From: a virus
Reading direction: 5' to 3' (one strand)
Virus record (IMG/VR): IMGVR_UViG_3300028008_002322
Span: 1 to 22,866 of that record
DNA: 22,866 nt
The notes under the pieces are model-generated. The model searched no databases. It was given only the letters and a program-made list of their open reading frames with translations, and was not told the DNA's origin. This document shows, piece after piece, positions 14,954 to 22,724 of the stretch. The position numbers and the translations under genes were made by a program. How positions within the stretch are numbered: the stretch's first letter is position 1; each line of letters starts with the position of its first letter.

Positions 14954-17199
14954 TGGCATATAATACAAACATAACGCCAGGTAATCCACCACTTTTATGG
15001 GATAAGTTTAAAAGTGCATTAGATGAAGTCAATGCAAACTTTGTAACTATCGGTGCAACACTTGCAGGTGGCGAACAAAAAACAATTACTAATACGACCC
15101 AAGCAAGTCCTGTTGTAGTTACAACTTCAACAGCACACGGACTTACTGACGGACAACGTGTAACTATTACAGATGTAGTAGGTATGACACAACTAAATGG
15201 TAATACTTATTATGCGGATGTACTAACCAGTAACACTTTTGCTCTTTACACAGATGCAGGAATTAGTTCAGCAGTTAATGGCACAGGCTTTACTGCATAT
15301 GCATCAGGTGGTAAAACACAAGGACTAAATGAATTTAGTACACTTAACTTAGAAGCACTTACAACTTCTGTTAAGCCAGCAGACGATGCACAAAAAGTTT
15401 TAGGTGATGCTACACATAAATGGAAAGAAGTACACGTTGCTGAAACACTAGCGACAGCAGGTAATGAAGACAACGGATTGTATTTAGGTACAGCACATGT
15501 TAAAGGCGAAAGCGGTAAAGTTGATTTACCATTTGGTTCAACTATTAACGGTGACTTAATTATTGATCCAGAAAAAAGATATTTCAGATACATCAACTTA
15601 GATGATGGCGACATTGTTGAAGCTGATCATACAAATGATACTTTATCATTTTACGGTGGTACTGGTGTACAACTAGTAGCAGGAAGTGATGCAGACAGTA
15701 TTACATTTATTAACGATGGTGTAACACAAGCAATTGCAAGTACAGGTATTACAGTTAGTTCAGCGACAGGCAATGTAACATTCACTAACACAGGTGTTAC
15801 ATCTGCACAAAACACAACTAACATTCCTGGCAGAGCAACAGGAAGAACACCAGGCGAAGGTGTTACTGTTAGTTCAACAACAGGTGCTGTGCAGTTTACT
15901 AACACAGGTGTGTTAGAAGTACAACAAGGTTTTGGTATTACAGTTTCAACAGATCCTGCAACAGGTGTTGTGACTGTTTCAAACGGTGCTCCGGCAGTTC
16001 CAACATTCCAACAGATTGCTGTTGATGGACAAACAAGTTTAGCAGCAGATAGTACTGCTGATATTTTAACGTTTGAACCTGGTTACGGTATTGGTATTAC
16101 ACTTGATTCACCCAACGATAAGATTACTATTGCAGTTGATTCGAAGATTGATATTACAGGATCAGTGTTTGCAGACGACTCAGGATTACTAGTTGACGGT
16201 GTTGAAGGTAAGATTGTTGGTGCAGTAGATACAACAAGTTTAAGAACAAGTGAATCAAAAATTGCACTTGGTTCAAGTGCAGGTGAAACAAACCAAGGCA
16301 GTGATGCAATAGCCATTGGCGAACAGGCCGGCCAAACAAACCAAGGTGAAGATGCCGTGGCAATTGGCGACGAAGCAGGTCAAAACAATCAAGGTGCAAA
16401 TGCAATTGCAATTGGATATCAAGCAGGTGAAGAGAACCAAGTTTCAAATGCAATTGCAATTGGTAATCAAGCAGGTGAAACAACACAAGGTTCGGCTGCA
16501 ATAGCAATTGGATACCGTGCAGGTGAACTTACCCAACTCGGAGCATCAGTTGCAATTGGCTATCAAGCAGGATATAATTCACAAGCCGAAGAAGCAGTAG
16601 CAATCGGCCATCAAGCAGGTGAAACAAACCAGGCGGCATCATCAATTGCAATTGGTGACGAAGCGGGTCAATCAGGCCAAGGCGGAAATGCAATCGCAAT
16701 TGGTGAAAGAGCCGGTCACTTAAATCAACACGCAAATACAATTGTGATTAATGCCCAAACAGAGACTGAATTAAACACAACTCAAACAGGCGAGTTTATA
16801 GTTAAACCAGTTAGAAATGCAGTTGGTACAACTATGCTAATGTACAATGCTACAACAGGCGAAGTATCGTACACAGGAAGTCCTGTAACTGACATTAAAG
16901 GTAGTGTGTTTGGCGATGATAGTACATTACTAATAGACGCTGTTAGCAGCACAATACCAGCAGCAGTGCTAAATGGTACTGCAACTATTGATATTAGAGG
17001 TTCAGTATTTGGTGATGACTCTTCTGTAGTAATTGATGGTGCAACAGGCACAGTTACAGGTAAGATTGCACCGAACAGTGCTGCTCCAGGTTCAGAAACA
17101 GAAGCAGCAGAAGTTGGCGAAATTAGAGTTGATGACAGTTATGTCTATGTCCGCAAGAGTACGGGCTGGGGCAGAATTGCAATCGGCGGTTGGGTATAG
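14953..17199 (+). CDS. Tail-fibre-like virion protein with YadA-like beta-roll (748 aa)
   Basis: The N-terminus has a divergent docking-like helix (FKSALDEVNANFVTIG, 19-34). One HGL-type beta module follows (43-116), then shaft-like segments of the kind GITVSS-TG-V-FTNTGV repeated at about 260-335. Three DI-x-GSVF-x-DDS motifs start at residues 400, 647 and 680. Residues 442-601 hold ten 16-residue repeats with core A-I-A-I-G-x-x-A-G, like the trimeric left-handed beta-roll of YadA-type adhesin heads. The end (VGEIRVDDSYVYVRKSTGW) is a capping beta structure. It is probably a trimeric distal fibre or adhesin that contacts the host. Start supported by AGGGAG; ATG overlaps the preceding TAA. 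Confidence 0.85.
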   Translation: MAYNTNITPGNPPLLWDKFKSALDEVNANFVTIGATLAGGEQKTITNTTQASPVVVTTSTAHGLTDGQRVTITDVVGMTQLNGNTYYADVLTSNTFALYTDAGISSAVNGTGFTAYASGGKTQGLNEFSTLNLEALTTSVKPADDAQKVLGDATHKWKEVHVAETLATAGNEDNGLYLGTAHVKGESGKVDLPFGSTINGDLIIDPEKRYFRYINLDDGDIVEADHTNDTLSFYGGTGVQLVAGSDADSITFINDGVTQAIASTGITVSSATGNVTFTNTGVTSAQNTTNIPGRATGRTPGEGVTVSSTTGAVQFTNTGVLEVQQGFGITVSTDPATGVVTVSNGAPAVPTFQQIAVDGQTSLAADSTADILTFEPGYGIGITLDSPNDKITIAVDSKIDITGSVFADDSGLLVDGVEGKIVGAVDTTSLRTSESKIALGSSAGETNQGSDAIAIGEQAGQTNQGEDAVAIGDEAGQNNQGANAIAIGYQAGEENQVSNAIAIGNQAGETTQGSAAIAIGYRAGELTQLGASVAIGYQAGYNSQAEEAVAIGHQAGETNQAASSIAIGDEAGQSGQGGNAIAIGERAGHLNQHANTIVINAQTETELNTTQTGEFIVKPVRNAVGTTMLMYNATTGEVSYTGSPVTDIKGSVFGDDSTLLIDAVSSTIPAAVLNGTATIDIRGSVFGDDSSVVIDGATGTVTGKIAPNSAAPGSETEAAEVGEIRVDDSYVYVRKSTGWGRIAIGGWV
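15079..15300 (+). repeat. Single HGL-type beta module shared with the preceding fibre
   Basis: Residues 43-116 of the 748-aa protein follow the same pattern as the modules in the 2217-aa protein: a PVVVTTSTAHGLTDGQ strand-turn, NGNTYY and SNTFALY. This indicates domain sharing between neighbouring fibre genes. Confidence 0.7.
16150..17055 (+). repeat. Three DI-x-GSVF-x-DDS repeats flanking the beta-roll
   Basis: Copies start at 16150, 16891 and 16990. Each reads Asp-Ile-x-Gly-Ser-Val-Phe-(Gly/Ala)-Asp-Asp-Ser followed by a short hydrophobic strand ending in Asp-(Gly/Ala). One lies before and two after the 16-residue repeats, apparently bracketing the roll. Confidence 0.75.
16276..16755 (+). 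repeat. Ten 48-bp repeats encoding a YadA-like beta-roll
   Basis: Ten in-frame units of 16 residues without gaps. The consensus is QAGETNQGSNAIAIGY, with Ala-Gly at positions 2-3, Gln at 7 and (I/V)AIG at 12-15; the last unit degenerates to VIN. Nucleotide copies are also similar (AATTGCAATTGG-like core), so copy number could change by slippage or recombination. Confidence 0.9.
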
Positions 17200-17209
17200 G
17201 AGCGGATAG

Positions 17210-17464
17210 ATGGCAAAACTTACAGTAAACATTGGAACATCCGCAAACGATAGAACAGGCGATACTCTACGTGGGGCGTTTGAAAAAATTAATTCTAACT
17301 TTACAGAATTATATGTTGGGCCACCACAACTAACACAGACTGAAGTAGATGCACTTACACCAGTGTTAGGTATGATGATCTATAATACAACAACAGGAAA
17401 GTTTCAAGGATACGCTGCTGATGCAAACGGTGACAGTACAGCAGGCTGGGCGGATCTACATTAG
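17210..17464 (+). CDS. Short virion protein with gp9/gp10-type docking module (84 aa)
   Basis: Residues 5-35 (VNIGTSANDRTGDTLRGAF, then INSNFTELY) are the gp9/gp10-like N-terminal module. The rest is a single small beta cap (GMMIYNTTTGKFQGY, 54-68, and GWADLH at the end) of a type found at the ends of fibre proteins. It is essentially a docking module plus a cap with no shaft, so it may be an adaptor or plug. TAGGAG at 17197-17202, overlapping the upstream stop, is the ribosome-binding site. Confidence 0.8.
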   Translation: MAKLTVNIGTSANDRTGDTLRGAFEKINSNFTELYVGPPQLTQTEVDALTPVLGMMIYNTTTGKFQGYAADANGDSTAGWADLH

Positions 17465-17473
17465 GAGTGACAA

Positions 17474-18049
17474 ATGGCAGTACAATTAATAAACATAGGT
17501 AATATTGTAAACGATGGGCTAGGTGACGATCTACGAACAGCGTTCCAGAAAGTCAATACAAACTTCTCTACACTAGAAGCAGAACTAACAATTACAGCAA
17601 CCAATACAGGTGCTAATGGTGTTAGTGTGTTTGCAGATAAAGTTGGTTCGAACTTAAACTTTAGAAAATTAGTAGCTGGCGCTAAAATGCAACTTGATGA
17701 AGGTCCTGAGGCAATTATAGTTGCTAGTACAGCACCAGATGCATTTACAAGAATTGATACAGACAGTGGTAGTATGTTGGCAAACGTGCATCAACAAATT
17801 ACTCTAGAAGGTACTAGTGCGCCACAATCAGAAAACGGTTTCAAAGATATTGAAGTTACCGCTGTAGGTAGTACTATTAAATTTAAAACTATTGTACCTG
17901 TAACTGAGTACTTAACAACATACGATTTCGGACCTGTTGGAGCTTCAGGATTTGAAAATGCCATACAATTAGCACTGCAAGGATCTAATATTGATTTTGG
18001 TACACTAACGTATGATTCAGGAATCAATTTAGATGTTGGCGGCATATAG
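17474..18049 (+). CDS. Virion protein with gp9/gp10-type docking module (191 aa)
   Basis: Residues 5-35 (INIGNIVNDGLGDDLRTAF, then VNTNFSTLE) closely follow the start of T4 gp10. The remaining 150 residues are beta-rich and low in Lys and Cys, with no recognised catalytic or binding motif, and end in LDVGGI. Likely a baseplate or short-fibre component. TTAGGAG before the ATG supports the start and overlaps the preceding stop. Confidence 0.8.
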   Translation: MAVQLINIGNIVNDGLGDDLRTAFQKVNTNFSTLEAELTITATNTGANGVSVFADKVGSNLNFRKLVAGAKMQLDEGPEAIIVASTAPDAFTRIDTDSGSMLANVHQQITLEGTSAPQSENGFKDIEVTAVGSTIKFKTIVPVTEYLTTYDFGPVGASGFENAIQLALQGSNIDFGTLTYDSGINLDVGGI

Positions 18050-18063
18050 GGAGCGAAGTCTAA

Positions 18064-20538
18064 ATGGCAATTACTTGGATAACGCCAGCAGGAGACTTAG
18101 GTACTTTCGAAGAAAGGATCACAGTCAACATTCCAATAGAGGCATCTACAGATACTTCTAACCCAATCACATTTTCTATAATTGCTGGTACACTTCCTAC
18201 AGGCTGTGTATTATCCGATGGTGTCATCAAAGGTGCGCCTGGAGAAGTTACAAAACATACAACTAAGAAATTTGTTATTAGAGCAGATGACACTACTGGT
18301 GGCTGTATGGATAGAACATTTAGTATGTCAATTACTGGTGCAGACTTTCCAGAATGGATTACAGAAAGAGGATATTTAAATGTCGGGCTTGGCGAAGCAT
18401 ACTTTGCACTTGACGATTCTAAGATAGATTTTCAATTACAAGCAACAGACAAAGATATTACAGCAGGGGAGGTTCTAAGCTATTATTTGGTGCCTAACAG
18501 CGGTCTTTTACCTCCTGGCTTGTCATTGTCCCAAACAGGAAAGATCAGCGGTTTTACGGAGCCTGTGCAGGCTGTAGAGTACAATGCAGCTAACACTGGT
18601 GCATACGATACACATTCTTTTGATACTGTTCCTCTCGATATTGCAAAAAATACATCAACAGGGTTTGATACGTACTTTTACGACACACAACGATTTGACT
18701 ATGCAGAAGGAAGTCAGATACCTAGAAAGTTAAGTAGAGAATATACTTTTAGTATTGCAGTCACTGACGGCATTAACGCTATACATAGAACATTTAAAAT
18801 TTATGTTGTTACTGAAGAATTTTTAAAAGCAGATAACACATTACTACAAGTTGATACAAATTTATTCCAAGCAGACAACAGTGGTAACAGACAACCGTTA
18901 TGGATCACAGATCCTTACTTAGGTAGGTATAGAGCAAATAACTTTGTAACTATTGCATTAGATGTTTACGATCCACCTACGTTGTCAGGTACAATAACTT
19001 ATTTCTTGGTTGATAATAATCCAGACGGTACTGCAAGTGCTATACCACCTGGACTTACACTTGACACAGTAACAGGTGACCTTTCTGGTAAAGTTCCTTA
19101 TCAAGCAGCAGTAACTAAAAACTATCAGTTCACCATGAGAGCTGTAAACTTTCCTGCAAACTTAGCAACAATTAATTACACACTTGTAGGTGATTGGAGT
19201 AGCACTAGAATTTATAATGTTAATGAAGCAATTGTTTATGATGGTATTATATACATTGCTACTGTGCAAAACCAAAACAGATTGCCTACAGATAGTGATT
19301 TTTGGGTACCAGGTGTTTCAACAGTTGAAAGAACATTCAATGTAGATATTATTGGTGACATCGAAAGTTCGATTGAATGGATAACTCCTTCAGACAGAGG
19401 AAGTATTAAACCCAATGAGCCTAGTAACTTATACGTCGAAGCAAAAAGTTTACTGTACGGCGGTAGAATATTATATACATTAGAGAGCGGAAAGTTACCT
19501 GAAGGTTTAGAATTTTTGCCTACAGGACTTATACAAGGTAAAGTAAAACAATTTGAAGACAATAAAGGGTTAGGCTTAACTAGATTTTATGAAAAAGATA
19601 GTGCTGGCGAAGATTCTTCAACTCGTTCTAAAAATTTTAGTTTAGTATTTGATCAAGAAAGAACATCGTTTGACAAAGAGTTTAAGTTTACAATAAAAGC
19701 CCAAGACGGTGCAAACTTTGCTGAAGCATTAAGAGAGTTTAAAATAAAAGTTGTTGCTGATAATCAAACAGTATTCTCAAACATACTTGTTAGAGCATTA
19801 CAAACGAAAGAGAAAAGATTATCATGGTTTAACTTTATTACCGACTCTACTGTTTTTAAACCTGATGACATATATCGTTATGGTGATAAAAATTACGGAG
19901 TACAAAGTGAACTAACAGCATTACTATTTGCAGGTATTGAAAGTAATACAGCACAAACGTTTGTTTCTGCAATGGGCCAAAATCACTATAACAAACGCTT
20001 TACGTTTGGCGATGTTAAAAAAGCAGTAGCTAAAGATCCAACTACACAATCAACTTTATATGAAGTTGTCTATGTTGATCTAATTGACGATCTTGAAAAG
20101 AACGGTAAAAGCATATCACAAGTAATAGAACTAAAAGACAATATTAACAGTAAAATTATTGTTAGTTACGACAGTATTAGCATTGATAGCGATATTCCGT
20201 TAGTTAGTGATTCAGATCATCAAAGAATTTTTCCTAATTCAGTAAATAACATGAGAAAGAGAATACAAACTGTTGGGGAAAGAGACAGAGAGTTTTTGCC
20301 TTTATGGATGAGAAGTATCCAAGAAACAAAGACTTATGAACTTGGATTTACCAAAGCACTAGTATTGTGTTATACAAAACCAGGGAAGGCTGACAGTATT
20401 TTAGCTAGAATCAAGCAAAAAGCGTTTGATTTTAAGTCTATTAACTTTGTTGCAGATCGCTATATAATAGATATAGTTGACGGACAAATTGAGGATAAAT
20501 ACTTTGTATTCCCGCAACGTGGAGAAAAGAAACCGTGA
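18064..20538 (+). CDS. Large virion protein with four Ig-like (He_PIG-type) units (824 aa)
   Basis: Four units each begin with Trp-Ile-Thr (W5, W98, W280 and W439) and carry the signature of putative Ig-like He_PIG domains: LPxG(L/C)-x-L-x-x-G-x-(I/L)-x-G, at about 44-58, 149-163, 327-342 and 478-492. Between the third and fourth, residues 377-416 (W378, YNVNEAIVYDGIIYIA, W414) resemble a CBM5/12 carbohydrate-binding module. The C-terminal third (about 580-824) is alpha/beta, more charged and not recognised; it may provide assembly contacts. There is no gp9/gp10 docking motif at the start. Probable role: baseplate-associated fibre or carbohydrate-binding structure. The next gene starts with a GTG overlapping the stop. 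Confidence 0.8.
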   Translation: MAITWITPAGDLGTFEERITVNIPIEASTDTSNPITFSIIAGTLPTGCVLSDGVIKGAPGEVTKHTTKKFVIRADDTTGGCMDRTFSMSITGADFPEWITERGYLNVGLGEAYFALDDSKIDFQLQATDKDITAGEVLSYYLVPNSGLLPPGLSLSQTGKISGFTEPVQAVEYNAANTGAYDTHSFDTVPLDIAKNTSTGFDTYFYDTQRFDYAEGSQIPRKLSREYTFSIAVTDGINAIHRTFKIYVVTEEFLKADNTLLQVDTNLFQADNSGNRQPLWITDPYLGRYRANNFVTIALDVYDPPTLSGTITYFLVDNNPDGTASAIPPGLTLDTVTGDLSGKVPYQAAVTKNYQFTMRAVNFPANLATINYTLVGDWSSTRIYNVNEAIVYDGIIYIATVQNQNRLPTDSDFWVPGVSTVERTFNVDIIGDIESSIEWITPSDRGSIKPNEPSNLYVEAKSLLYGGRILYTLESGKLPEGLEFLPTGLIQGKVKQFEDNKGLGLTRFYEKDSAGEDSSTRSKNFSLVFDQERTSFDKEFKFTIKAQDGANFAEALREFKIKVVADNQTVFSNILVRALQTKEKRLSWFNFITDSTVFKPDDIYRYGDKNYGVQSELTALLFAGIESNTAQTFVSAMGQNHYNKRFTFGDVKKAVAKDPTTQSTLYEVVYVDLIDDLEKNGKSISQVIELKDNINSKIIVSYDSISIDSDIPLVSDSDHQRIFPNSVNNMRKRIQTVGERDREFLPLWMRSIQETKTYELGFTKALVLCYTKPGKADSILARIKQKAFDFKSINFVADRYIIDIVDGQIEDKYFVFPQRGEKKP

Positions 20539-21149
20539 GTAATATAAATTATTTGAGCATAAACGAAAACTTTCCTGTAGCAGGTGCCGATAACGACACC
20601 CAAACATTCAGGGATAATTTCGATACTATTAAAACAAGTTTAAACACAGCCAAGACTGAAATTACTAGTCTTGAGTCAACTGCCGCTAGATTATCCAATC
20701 CAGGCGGTGGGTCATACATTAATGACTTTCAACTTAATCAAGTTACTAGAGCTGTTATGGCAAATAACAGAGATAAAACTAATAATTTGGGTACAGTACC
20801 ACTTGTTGGCGGAACAACGACAGAAATTGATTACCAAACTGGCTCTTATTTTATTATTAACGCATCATCTGCACTTAACTTACAGTTCACAAACTTTGCA
20901 GGAGATCCTGCAAATGGTGAAGAAACAACAGCACAAGGTGGAGTAAGTAAAGTAACTTTGGAACTATACGCTTCAGGTGTTGGTGACAGAGCAGTAACAT
21001 TTACAACTACAGGCGGCACTGTAATTAAGAAAGATAGTGCTTTTCCAGCATCACTTACATTAACTTCTACCACAGATCCTGTGTTTATTGAAGTTTGGCG
21101 ACACAGCCAAGAGTTCATTTACATGAGGCATTTGGGCACATTTAGTTAA
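20535..21149 (+). CDS. Virion structural protein, cyanophage-like (204 aa)
   Basis: The N-terminus (YLSINENFPVAGADNDTQ, then TFRDNFDTIKTSL) is typical of a small structural protein seen beside fibre genes in T4-like cyanophages and has the same D-x-x-x-(F/L)-R-x-x-F-x-x-(I/V) core as the docking modules. A coiled helix (about 35-52) is followed by a beta-rich body with VTLELYASGVGDRAVTF and ends in a strand with MRHLGTFS. The GTG at 20535 is the likely start: it overlaps the upstream TGA in a GTGA junction. Confidence 0.75.
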   Translation: MSNINYLSINENFPVAGADNDTQTFRDNFDTIKTSLNTAKTEITSLESTAARLSNPGGGSYINDFQLNQVTRAVMANNRDKTNNLGTVPLVGGTTTEIDYQTGSYFIINASSALNLQFTNFAGDPANGEETTAQGGVSKVTLELYASGVGDRAVTFTTTGGTVIKKDSAFPASLTLTSTTDPVFIEVWRHSQEFIYMRHLGTFS

Positions 21150-21150
21150 T

Positions 21151-21387
21151 ATGTTTCATCCATTAGAAGAAAACTTATCCGAAGTATCTACTAGTGATGT
21201 AGAGCTTAAACTAAGCGAATTGAACAAAAAATATTACCAAGCCCAGCGTTTAGGGAACAATCAACTGTTGACACAACTTCAAACTTTTGTTACAATATAT
21301 AGAAATGAACTACGTCAGAGAGCAATACAAGCAAAATTTGACGAAGAACAAGAGAAAGATTTGGATCAACTAATAAATGTGGACTGA
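21151..21387 (+). CDS. Small helical protein of unknown function (78 aa)
   Basis: A charged, almost wholly helical protein (two predicted helices, about 14-33 and 35-66, rich in Gln, Leu and Glu) with an acidic end. No enzymatic motif. It starts one base after the preceding stop without a clear ribosome-binding site, so re-initiation is likely, and its 3' end overlaps the next gene by 11 bp. Similar small proteins occur in T4-like phages between fibre and other genes, but I cannot name this one. Confidence 0.65.
   Translation: MFHPLEENLSEVSTSDVELKLSELNKKYYQAQRLGNNQLLTQLQTFVTIYRNELRQRAIQAKFDEEQEKDLDQLINVD
21268..21296 (+). promoter_or_regulatory. Possible internal sigma-70-type promoter
   Basis: TTGACA at 21268-21273, a 17-bp spacer and TACAAT at 21291-21296, inside the 78-aa gene. 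The predicted start, near 21303, would give the DnaE-like gene (ATG 21377) a leader of about 74 bases. Confidence 0.45.
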
Positions 21388-21850
21388 GAATAATACTACT
21401 GATCAACTAATTAAAGGCATAGTTAAGTATGGCCCTGACATACTTGAGAACTGTGTGTGCAATGATGATCTAAGCAAATACAAAAATAAGATAGAAAAAG
21501 AGTTTCTTAACTATCCTCTTCCTAAACAATCAATAGATTCTACCAATTGGTTCCTTCCTTACAAATATCAAGACATGGACATTAAGCAACATTTGTTAGC
21601 CAAATGTTCGAATGATACTGAGGTGGAACGTGTAAATATAGAACTAGCAGAGTATGAGAAGCGAGATTTATTTCCGCTACTCAAACAGATGGCATATATA
21701 ATAGATACACTTAGAGAAAAGAATATTGTTTGGGGTGTTGGTAGAGGTAGTAGTGTTGCTAGTTTTGTACTCTATTTAATGGGGGTACACAAGGTAGATA
21801 GTATTAAATACAATATACCACTAAATGAATTCTTTAAAGGAGAAATATAA
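21377..21850 (+). CDS. Stand-alone fragment resembling DNA polymerase III alpha (DnaE) nucleotide-binding region
   Basis: Residues 82-153 of the 157-aa product resemble C-family polymerases before their catalytic aspartates: ERVNIELAEYEKR, then a helix ending in I-V-W, GVGRGSSVAS (120-129, matching the GxGRGSAAGS triphosphate-binding loop), and LMGVHKVDSIKYNIPLNEFF, matching the LGITD-DPL-YNLLFERF segment. The protein ends before the region that would carry the paired catalytic Asp residues, so it cannot polymerise alone. The N-terminal 80 residues are unlike the PHP domain. It may bind nucleotide, associate with the host replisome, or serve a structural role. Because it is an intact small ORF with coupled ends, it looks like a maintained gene rather than decay. 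Confidence 0.7.
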   Translation: MWTENNTTDQLIKGIVKYGPDILENCVCNDDLSKYKNKIEKEFLNYPLPKQSIDSTNWFLPYKYQDMDIKQHLLAKCSNDTEVERVNIELAEYEKRDLFPLLKQMAYIIDTLREKNIVWGVGRGSSVASFVLYLMGVHKVDSIKYNIPLNEFFKGEI

Positions 21851-22071
21851 TGGCACTAGTAAGAAGTATGAGAGGTAAGGAAGTTGACATGGAGAAACTT
21901 AATCTCAAAAATGAAGAACTTCCAGCAGTTGGTAATGCTAAAGTAAATGCACGTGGCGACGAGTTAGGCGCAGGTGGAAAAATTGTTAGAACAAGAGAAG
22001 AAGTTCTATCAGATTACTATAAGCAGAATCCAAGAGCAATCAAAGAAGAAATTGTAAGTAGAAAAAAATAA
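21850..22071 (+). CDS. Small phage protein of unknown function (73 aa)
   Basis: A charged, soluble protein with a glycine-containing middle (GDELGAGGKIV, 36-46) and a C-terminal helix rich in Lys, Glu and Tyr. No domain is recognised. The start follows AAAGGAG and its ATG shares the last A of the preceding TAA, so it is coupled to the DnaE-like gene. Confidence 0.7.
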   Translation: MALVRSMRGKEVDMEKLNLKNEELPAVGNAKVNARGDELGAGGKIVRTREEVLSDYYKQNPRAIKEEIVSRKK

Positions 22072-22093
22072 ATTTTTAGATAGGACAAGGCAA

Positions 22094-22489
22094 ATGATCA
22101 AAGGTAAACTCACTCCCCTCCACGATGATGTTTTAGTATACGGAATGCATTTCGGTGAAACTAAAACTAAAGGCGGTATTATCATGGCCGCTGACGATGC
22201 AAAAGCACACGGTGTTAAAAGTCGTTGGGCAAAAGTCTATGATAAAGGTTCTGAGAACAAAGACGATTACCAAAAAAACGATTGGATCTTAATTGAACAT
22301 GGTCGTTGGACAAGAAAGATAAAGGTAGACGATCCCGACCTAGGTGAGGTCGAGATACAAAAAGTTGAAAAGTCTGCAATTCTTGCTGTTGGTACAGACG
22401 ACTTTGAACCTGAATTAGCCTACTGGGGACAACATTATAGCGATGGTGACACTGCTACATTTGACGCAGGTGACTTCGGTGCTCAATAA
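22094..22489 (+). CDS. GroES-like co-chaperonin (T4 gp31 functional analogue)
   Basis: Caps the host GroEL folding chamber; T4 gp31 does so for the major capsid protein. The 131-aa product has the Hsp10 pattern: LTPLHDDVLVY (6-16), a loop with KGGIIM (26-31) matching the GroES mobile loop (GGIVL) that binds GroEL, a DWILIEHGRWTRKI strand pair (63-76), a turn, and KSAILAV at the end of the barrel (93-99). About 32 acidic and aromatic residues follow that normal GroES (97 aa) lacks. The ATG follows GGACAAGG. Its end overlaps the convergent small gene by 7 bp. Confidence 0.85.
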   Translation: MIKGKLTPLHDDVLVYGMHFGETKTKGGIIMAADDAKAHGVKSRWAKVYDKGSENKDDYQKNDWILIEHGRWTRKIKVDDPDLGEVEIQKVEKSAILAVGTDDFEPELAYWGQHYSDGDTATFDAGDFGAQ

Positions 22490-22671
22490 GCGTATTCTAA
22501 ATCCGGCATTAATCTAAACGTCAAGGCCTTACGTGGGCCTTGGGTCGTATTAATTGTAACTTCCCCTGATTTTTCATGGAACTCTATTTTCGTAATTCTA
22601 GCACGTTTATTGTTTTTACCGACAAGGATTTCTTGTCCTACTTCAAGGTTTAGTGAAAGATTTCTAATCAT
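22483..22671 (-). CDS. Small beta-rich protein of unknown function (62 aa)
   Basis: The ATG at 22671 has a clear AGGAG site upstream on the - strand; an in-frame TTG at 22731 would extend it by 20 residues but has no such site. The product (LEVGQEILVGKNNKRARITKI, then a GEVTINT strand) looks like a small SH3-like or KOW-type barrel, consistent with nucleic-acid or protein binding, but no family can be assigned. It lies opposite the co-chaperonin gene with a 7-bp tail overlap. Confidence 0.65.
   Translation of the reverse strand: MIRNLSLNLEVGQEILVGKNNKRARITKIEFHEKSGEVTINTTQGPRKALTFRLMPDLEYAY
22522..22542. repeat. 7-bp inverted repeat, possible weak terminator
   Basis: CAAGGCC and GGCCTTG flank a 7-base loop, 32 bases after the co-chaperonin stop. 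There is no following T-run on the + strand and the element lies in coding sequence of the opposite gene, so termination is doubtful. Confidence 0.3.
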
Positions 22672-22709
22672 GGGTTGTTCTCCTGTTAACCAGCGAATGC
22701 TGTTAAAAA

Positions 22710-22715
22710 TATTTA
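22710..22715 (-). promoter_or_regulatory. Late-promoter-like TAAATA box for the 62-aa gene
   Basis: TAAATA on the - strand, 38 bases before the ATG at 22671, so the gene would have a leader carrying its AGGAG site. A weaker match than TATAAATA. Confidence 0.3.
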
Positions 22716-22724
22716 CCTTAGGGG

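Noticed and set aside
16154-16507. Leu/His/Gln-rich 117-aa open frame opposite the beta-roll repeats, and similar ones nearby
   Set aside because: These are by-products of repeat DNA with biased codons; they have no start signals and repeat exactly in step with the coding repeats.
16276-16755. Regular 48-bp repeats as a CRISPR array
   Set aside because: Repeats are adjacent with no spacers, stay in frame and encode a known type of beta-roll.
22522-22542. Rho-independent terminator after the co-chaperonin gene
   Set aside because: The stem is short, no T-run follows, and it lies in the coding sequence of the opposite gene; listed only as a weak repeat.
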